From: Cordilura impudica
Lineage: Eukaryota > Arthropoda > Insecta > Diptera > Scathophagidae
DNA length: 64,000 nt
Assembly: GCA_963682025.1 (NCBI GenBank)
Contig: OY821520.1
Coordinates: 86,163,465-86,227,464, forward strand
Direction: 5' to 3'
In this document: positions 58,052 through 64,000 of the stretch, piece by piece
How positions within the stretch are numbered: the first letter of the stretch is position 1
Layout: each line of letters starts with the position of its first letter
Made by a program: the position numbers and the translations under genes
Notes under the pieces: model-generated
The model's input: only the letters and a program-made list of their open reading frames with translations
The model's database searches: none
What the model was told of the DNA's origin: nothing

Positions 58052-58444
58052 TTATGCCATTTTCTTTTCTGAAAAAAATGTCGCACTCTATTTGCATACA
58101 TTTGTATACATTCTGAATAAAGGGCAACCTTATCTTATACATCAATTGAAAGGTCTCAAAGAGCTATGTTCATAAAGTGCAAATAAATATTATTATTACC
58201 CACTTTGAAGTCATAGGGTGAAAATCTTCAAAAAAGGGGAATAATGGGGAAACATTCTCACACTATGACCTGAAGGAAGTCTGTGGCTGCAATTTTATGC
58301 GATTAACGATTAACGACCTTGAGATTTTTCAATTGATGTGTAAGATAATGATTCTCTTATTTCAGAATATAAAGAAAAATACACTTTTTGAAAAAATGCA
58401 AATAAAGTGCGACATTTTTTGACAGAAAAGAAGAGGGCATTAGT
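58052..58444. mobile_element. FB-C foldback, copy 2
   Basis: It has the same arms as 13512-13918 in diverged form: TTATGCCATTTTCTTTTCTG and CCTTATCTTATACATCAATT on the left, their mirror and GAGGGCATTAG on the right. An extra TGCGATTAACGATTAACGAC piece lies in the right centre. Confidence 0.78.
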
Positions 58445-58536
58445 TTTGTTTTTTTTTTTTGCAAATACGCTCTAACTCTTAAAAAGTTATTCAAGTTGTT
58501 CAAAAATAATGATTTTTTTCTGTCTAAATTTTTGGA

Positions 58537-59327
58537 TTATACCATATACCACTATGTGGTTTGGGTGTAATGACTTTGTGCTGCTGTTTGCAACTACAAA
58601 AAATATTTGACGCAGGCCATCTTTTGTTATACCAATCGACTCAGAATCACTTTCTGAGTCGATTTAGCGATGTCTGTTCATCTGTTTGTCTGTGTGTCCG
58701 TGTAAACTTTGTAATGAAACTGCAGATTGCAAATATGATTTTATTTCGATGAAATTTCGTATATAAGCTTTCGTCGGCCATAGAATCAACGCTGTTGAAA
58801 TTGGTGAAATTCGGCCCATGTTCAGACCCAGTCCCCAAGCAAATGACCGCTATGAAATCGATATAAATTGCCATAAGATCCAACTTATCATATAGATCGC
58901 GGCCAAATTGGGTTTGTATGTGTATATTATATCCATTACTCAAGAGTCCTTAAATAATCTCTACAGGATAGTTCTGAGTCATAGGCCCCATATAGAGCTG
59001 ATTCCTTATCTTCACTTAAATCTATCAAAAAACAAAAATATTACACACATTTGTCCCAAATTTGGTATTTATATATTTTTTCGAAATATAAGCCACTTTA
59101 TCAGCTTCGGTCCATTTTTCGATCTACTCCCCATATAAATGTAGCACACGATATGAGCTTTTCACATCTGCAGCCAAAAAAAAAAAAAACGAATAACAAC
59201 GCCACTCAATTTTGGTTTATGCTTCTTTTCTATATCCAATTAGTTGGACCGAAGCGATAGGGTCTTTAAACCATGGTTTAGGGTATCGTAAAGGCGGTCG
59301 GTCTTAATGTCTATAATATAGGTGAAC
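58537..59327 (+). mobile_element. HINE-A
   Basis: Nearly complete, somewhat diverged: TATACCATATACCACTATG start, GTCTGTTCATCTGTTTGTC in place of the GTCC run, and a damaged 3' palindrome (AAGGCGGTCGGTCTTAATG). It is directly followed by a second copy. Confidence 0.88.
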
Positions 59328-59601
59328 TTTTTATACCCTATACCACTATTTGGTTTGGGTATAATGACTTTGTGCTGCTGTTTGTCACTACCAAAAAAAA
59401 TAAGTGACCTTATCAGGATCGGTCCATTTTTCGACCTAGTCCCCATATAAATATAGCACCCGATATGAACTTTTTCATATCTGCAGCCCTAAAAATTAAT
59501 ATCAGTGCCACTCGAATTTGGTTTATGCTTATTTTCTATATACCGAAGAGATAGGGTCTCTGAACCATGGTATAGGTTGTCGTAATTTTCTTACTTGTTT
59601 T
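59328..59601 (+). mobile_element. HINE-A with large internal deletion
   Basis: It has the first ~75 bp and the last ~200 bp of the family. The microsatellite core and the 3' palindrome are both lost, but TTTTCTTACTTGTTTTT remains. It lies in tandem with the preceding copy and cuts the open frame at 59605. Confidence 0.85.
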
Positions 59602-59604
59602 TAT

Positions 59605-59928
59605 TATTTTTTACATTACTAACGACTGCGTTATTATTTTCATTAGTTGTGTCTCTTATAGATGAGATCTTTTTGTTTGCCCTTTGCACTTCATTCATTG
59701 CTGCAATAGCTGAATTTAATTTTTAAGATTTAACTTGACTCTCATTTACGTGACTCTCAACATTTTTAAGCAATTGTTTATCACATTCCTCATCATTTTC
59801 TAAATCTACCACACTATAATAGTTTTTTTGCTATTCCTAGCGATAATTAAATCTATGGTATCATTATCTCGCTTTCTTTTGTTAATATTTATATTGTTTT
59901 TGGATGTTTCAGCGTTTTGCTGGTTCAT
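59605..59928 (-). pseudogene. Decayed open reading frame, truncated by HINE-A
   Basis: From ATG at 59928 the minus strand reads MNQQNAETSKNNININKRKR, then DNDTIDLIIARNS. A shift at a seven-A run (59822-59828) leads to VVDLENDEECDKQLLKNV, then ESHVNESQVKS, one TAA, and LNSAIAAMNEVQRANKKISS, continuing open to the HINE-A boundary. About 105 codons carry only one shift and one stop in DNA this A+T-rich, and the composition is charged and Asn/Lys/Glu-rich. This suggests a real but unrecognised gene or transposon ORF N-terminus. Confidence 0.4.
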
Positions 59929-60451
59929 TAAAAAGTTTGTATTTTTTAGTGTTATTTTTCTTGTTTTTTTTTAACAACAGTTTATAAAAAAGTTTCGAAT
60001 GAAAAAAAGTTTATATTTTAGAAGAGGTACCAGAAAATTTTGCAACTCGTCTTACACTCGTCCCGGTCATGGTCGAACTCCCTTCATAAGGATCCTTCGA
60101 AAAATGATTTGAGTTAAATGGTAAATAAAATATAAAAGAAAATCAAGTAAAATAATCTTTGATCTCCTTCACCTGGGTTGTTTGGACTTATTGCCTTATA
60201 TATACAAATTTTTTGTGTTTGTTTGTGGTTTATAGGACCAAAAAAAATGGTCGAAAACAATCTAATAAAGACATTTTTAATACGTCTCTCTGAGCTCGGA
60301 TTACTCATTCTTTCCAGCAATTCTGATCATGAAGATGATAATGACTATGATAATAATGATGTTACTTATGATGGTGATGATGATGATGATGGTGACAATG
60401 TAGATCGTGATGATTAAATTAAATATGATAGCGAAAATAAAATAAATATTT
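59929..60451. other. A+T-rich sequence with (GAT)n microsatellite
   Basis: The GATGATGATGATGATGG run near 60373 makes an acidic open frame by chance. No gene is supported. Confidence 0.45.
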
Positions 60452-61221
60452 TCTATCTTATATACAAAAATTGAGTTTTGTATGTTTGTTTGTACATTTG
60501 TACGCTTGTTTGTGGTTAGGAGACCAAAAAACCGGACTTATCGTCTTTAAATTTTTTGTATTTTCAAGTGGGCGTGGCACTTCCCATATAAACTGAATTT
60601 TTAACATCTAATTTTAACACATAATATTTGGAGTACTACGACAGCAAGTGTTCTGCAACTATGTCGAGGATAAAATTGGTGTGATCGGAACAATAGGCAT
60701 TGCAACCACAAAACAAAGAAATATTTATTATTGTAGTACCATAATAGTGAAAGCCTTGGGACTTTGTGTGAGTGCATAAGTAAAAAATGGAAAAAATGGG
60801 CAGGATCGGGTCAGCGGGCGTGGTACCACCCATACAAAGTAAATATATAATGAAATATATCCGGAATACTGTAACAGTGAAAGCCTTGGGATTTTTGGGA
60901 GTTCATAATTTGTCAATGTGAGTAGTTGTCCAAAAAATGGGCGATATCGGACCACTGGGCGTGGGACCTCCTATACCAAAAATTAGAAGCAATATGAAAA
61001 TGACAGTCTAAACTTTTGACAAGTACATTAATTACCAATATGGGTAGTCGTGGAAAATCAAAATCAAAAATCACAAAAAACAAAAAAGAAAAAATCAAAA
61101 ATCCTTAAATCGCCAAAACCTAAAATCGCGAATAACAAAAATCGCCAAAAAAAAAAAAGAAACAAAAAACAAATATTTGGACAGAGTTTTATCTTCTGAA
61201 ATTAATATAAAGTAAAGCTGT

Positions 61222-61550
61222 ATGGTACGAAAACTGATTCTAACCACACTGCTCGTAGGCCTGACTTTAGGTGAGTGTTTAAAAGCGCTGACCAAAACGT
61301 GCAAGTATGAGTGTATGTGAAAGTTCATAGTTCAAACCTAACGGCCGCCCTAAGTAGAAAAATTTCATATAGAAATAATCTATTCAATAAAAAAAAAAAA
61401 ACATAACAATTATCACAATGTTCAATAAGTCGCTGTTGAAGGCTGAAATGCCAGAAACCGGTCGGATTAAGAACACAGTGCAGTTATAAATTTTTGAAAT
61501 ATATGCTTTCTTCTTCTTCTTTACCACACACCATTGAAACAAAAACAAAT
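61222..61550 (+). repeat. tRNA-derived SINE candidate, copy 2
   Basis: TTTAAAAGCGCTGACC and TAGTTCAAACCTAACGG resemble tRNA A-side and B-box sequences in the order seen at 13235-13310. The following AAGAACACAGTGCAGTTAT and CACCATTGAAACAAAA blocks match the body of copy 1. A 32-codon frame starting MVRKLILTTLLVG overlaps it. Confidence 0.4.
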
Positions 61551-61554
61551 ATTG

Positions 61555-62060
61555 TCATCTCCAAAATCAAAAACCGAAAAAAACAAAATCGATAAAGCCA
61601 AAAATCGCCAAAATCAAAGATCACTATAATCAGAAATCGCCAAAATCAAAAATCAGCAACAACAAAGATCGCCAAACTAAAAAATAGCAAAAAAAAGACA
61701 AAAATCGTCAATTCAAAAATCGCCAAATAACAAAAATCTCCAAAGTCAAAAATCGCTAAAGCCAAATATCGCCAAAATCAAAGATCACTATAATCAGAAA
61801 TCGCCAAAATCACAAATCACCAACAACAAAGATCGCCAAACTAAAAAATAGCTAAAAAAAAAGACAAAAATCGCCAAATTCAAAAATCGCCAAATAACAA
61901 AAAACGCCATAGTCAAAATTTTCAAAATCTAACATCGCAAAAAACAAAAATCGCAAAAAGCAATAATCGCAAAAGTCAAAAATCGAAAAAATCAAAAACA
62001 GACAATATCTAAAATCACTGAAATAAAAATCGACAGAATCAGAAATCGCCAAACAATTAA
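61555..62060 (+). repeat. AAAATCGCC satellite-like array with ~164-bp higher-order repeat
   Basis: Short units of about 13-15 bp (AATCGCCAAAATCAAA and variants) are arranged in a longer register. The block CAAAGATCACTATAATCAG, then CAACAACAAAGATCGCCAAAC, occurs twice 164 bp apart (from about 61615 and 61779). It is part of the Helitron G tail. Confidence 0.8.
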
Positions 62061-62142
62061 TAAAATAGTTTGCTACAAAATGTATTCTCAGCTATTTATT
62101 TCGTTGACATGGGTGTAGCGAAGCGTATTGGGTTTATGCTAG

Positions 62143-62274
62143 TTGATAATAAATTTACACAAAATATTTAAAAAAGTAAATAATTTGATAAATTTATTTC
62201 TGAATTATTACAAAAAAGGCGCTGAATTTTATTCATTTTTGGAGTATTTCCATATTTAAGGACATATTGTGCCA
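62143..62274. other. Short spacer
   Basis: Nothing recognised. Confidence 0.35.
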
Positions 62275-62515
62275 CATTGATGCCCGGTTTATCCCTTTAC
62301 AAATACCAATCTGCTCCAAATAGTGACAAAAAATATCAACCTAAATTTCAACAGCTAGGGAGACAGACGTACAGACGGACAGATGGGCATATTTATTTCA
62401 ACCTGATTAACAAGGATCAGGAATACAAATTTGTGGGCAAGTTAATTTGCCAATGCATTATAAATGGAATGACAAGCCTATATATACTCCCTGTATAGTG
62501 GTGTGAAGGGAATAA
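62275..62515 (-). mobile_element. HINE-C fragment
   Basis: AGACGTACAGACGGACAGATG and the end CCCTGTATAGTGGTGTGAAGG show a Helentron-like layout (GAC-rich core, then a TATAGTGGTG terminus), but the sequence is otherwise unlike HINE-A and HINE-B. The left boundary is unknown. Confidence 0.45.
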
Positions 62516-62612
62516 AAGTAGATTACATTAAATGATAAATAAATGTTGAGAAGTATTTAATTAAAAAAAATATATCGCCGACTGATATTTTTTTAAGCTG
62601 TAAAGGTAAATC

Positions 62613-63024
62613 TAATACCGTTTTCTTTTATGAGAAAAAATGTCGCATTTTATTTGCACTTTTTTCAAAAAGTGTATTTTTTTTTAACTAATTCTGAATT
62701 AAGAGAACTTTATCTTATACATCAATCGAAGGGGCTCAAAGTCGAGCCCTCGTAAATCGTAAAAATTGCAGCCATTGGCTTTTTTCAGGTCATAGTGTGA
62801 GAATATTTCCCCATTGTTCCCCTTTTTTGAATATTTTCACCCTATGACTTCAAAGAGGATAATAATCAAAATTTTTTTACATTTTATGAACACAGCAATT
62901 TGAGACCTTTAGATTGATGTATAAGATAAGGTTGCTCTTAATTCCGGATATATATAAAAAATACATTTTTCAAAAAAGTGCAAATAAAATGGACATTTTT
63001 TGTCAGAAAAAAAAAACGGCATAA
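62613..63024. mobile_element. FB-C foldback, copy 3
   Basis: TAATACCGTTTTCTTTTATG and ACTTTATCTTATACATCAAT arms are mirrored on the right, which ends AAAAAACGGCATAACTA. It keeps the inner GGTCATAGTGTGAGAATATT symmetry of copy 1. Confidence 0.8.
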
Positions 63025-64000
63025 CTAATTCTTTGTTTAATTATATAGGAAATGTAGGTAGTGTAATGAAATAAAAAAAATTTTTTTTTTGCATTACTCC
63101 AATATTTACAGAGTGGTATAGGGCATAAAATACATCGAAATAAGTAAAATAAGAATGGATCTTGTAAAGTACATTTTGCATAGGGCTCAAGATTTCATGA
63201 TAAATTGCTTCGAGTAAAAAAAAAAAGAAAAGTCATTCCGAAATAATCATATTTTCATTGCTACCAAAGGAAGAACTTCTTTGGATGCGATTTTGAACAA
63301 CTCCTAAAATCAAGAGAACTGAATTGACCCATATATGTTTCATTTCAATTTATTTTTATTTTTTATATCAATTTGTAGTCCTCAGTATTAGTCTGTATAA
63401 TCTCAGTTTCCATCTGTGATAATTTTAAAATGAATTTTGTTCATAATAACTTAATTTGATTAATTTCTAATTAATTTTCGTATTAATTTCTAACCATTGG
63501 ACGTTATTGAAAAAGCAAGTATTGCAAAATATATTCCTTTTGTATGACTTTACTTGAAATTTATCAATAAAGAAATTGTAACCATAGTTGAGTACAGTCA
63601 TCATCTATATTATGGCTAAAATAGAAATTGGTGGGATAATTAAAGCTGACTTAGTGAAGTTTCAAATTAAATAATTACACAATAATTATTTTTTCAAATG
63701 GACATAATTTCAACGATTACAATATAATCACTTTTTAAGCAAATCGAAACCCATAAGTAATGCCGCCTGTAAATATGTTGTTCATAATTCGTTATATTTT
63801 TGTTTTATATTTTATTTTAAACAAACCCACCTTTATTATTGATGAGTTTTCTCAGCTCTCTATCATCAAACACAAAAAAAATATGTTAATCATTTCCAAT
63901 AACTAAGACAATTCTCATATCTTAAACATTACAAAACATAAATTGTTTATTTTTTTACAAATTTCACAACAAACTTGTTGGCGTTTATATAAATGGTAAT
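63025..64000. other. A+T-rich sequence, no gene recognised
   Basis: Nothing could be supported. A short GAGTGGTATAGGGCATAAAA near 63111 resembles a HINE-A terminus without the rest of the element. Confidence 0.45.

Larger units (their letters stand above)
60452..62142 (+). mobile_element. Helitron G copy 3, with SINE candidate and AAAATCGCC arrays
   Basis: It starts TCTATCTTATATACAAAAA followed by GTTTGTTTGTAC, a common Helitron 5' form. It contains GGGCGTGGCACTTCCCATAT near 60571 and further GGGCGTGG boxes near 60818 and 60957 (about 140-bp register, with one degenerate unit between). AAAATCGCC-type runs (61055-61160 and 61555-62060) flank a SINE-like insert. It ends GTAGCGAAGCG, then TTTATGCTAG followed by T. 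Confidence 0.7.

Noticed and set aside
60178..60417. 79-codon frame with an acidic tail
   Set aside because: The acidic tail is encoded by a GAT microsatellite and the rest has no motif.
61222..61320. 32-codon frame with a signal-peptide-like start (MVRKLILTTLLVG) and three cysteines, or a first exon with an AG|GTGAGT donor
   Set aside because: It overlaps sequence explained by the tRNA-like SINE candidate inside Helitron copy 3, and no downstream exon or promoter was found.

Overview
The window looks like a transposon-rich, gene-poor piece of a fly genome, probably a calyptrate dipteran. The evidence is strong A+T richness, no operon-like ORF packing, a TATA/Initiator promoter on the one convincing gene, and repeats built like the DINE-1/Helentron-associated elements of Diptera. 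The exact species cannot be read from the sequence. Only one intact host gene is convincing: a secreted glycine-rich structural protein on the minus strand (32388-33014), with a TATA box, an Initiator and a poly(A) signal. Almost everything else that can be identified is mobile DNA, mostly decayed.

The repeat families are as follows. (1) HINE-A is a Helentron/DINE-1-like element of about 0.8 kb with at least 15 copies in both orientations. It has a TATACCC 5' end, a GTCC/GGAC microsatellite core, a perfect 12+12 palindrome near the 3' end and a CTTACTTGTTTT terminus. HINE-B (50657-53350) and HINE-C are relatives. (2) A non-autonomous Helitron has three copies (27716-30325, 40205-41635, 60452-62142), each carrying tandem units of about 142 bp and ending in a hairpin plus CTAG|T. 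(3) mariner/Tc1 relics come in three groups: mauritiana-like (1940-3115, 36858-37556, 47215-48052), a second group with an 'EAHF...NKQN' signature (3650-4110, 12041-13020, 27868-29009, 34255-35553), and Tc1-like (23185-23865, 41765-42080). (4) There is a truncated LINE (7850-9334). (5) Foldback or MITE families include FB1-FB3, FB-C (3 copies), a Transib-like element with perfect 37-bp TIRs and a 5-bp duplication (16914-18080), a hAT-like element (18462-19056) and several small ones. (6) Family B is about 1 kb, has three copies and is unclassified. (7) Family J has tandem units of about 110-123 bp at three places. (8) A tRNA-like SINE candidate is also present.

Layout: 0-10 kb holds a mariner split by a HINE, two adjacent foldbacks, another HINE and a LINE. 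10-21.5 kb holds a mariner relic with an inserted hammerhead-ribozyme-like core, FB-C, family B, and the Transib-like and hAT-like elements. 21.5-27 kb holds a Tc1 relic and a decayed multi-copy gene family. 27-36 kb holds a Helitron with a mariner and a MITE inside it, the glycine-rich gene, and three transposons packed end to end. 36-50 kb holds mariner relics, an inverted HINE pair, and a second Helitron. 50-60 kb holds HINE-B and a segmental duplication carrying opposite HINE insertions and a candidate host exon. 60-64 kb holds the third Helitron with higher-order repeats, and FB-C.

The nested insertions give relative ages, and paralogous copies preserve several 'empty sites', so element boundaries can be read directly. 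No prokaryotic features, CRISPR arrays, rRNA or intact tRNA genes were seen.
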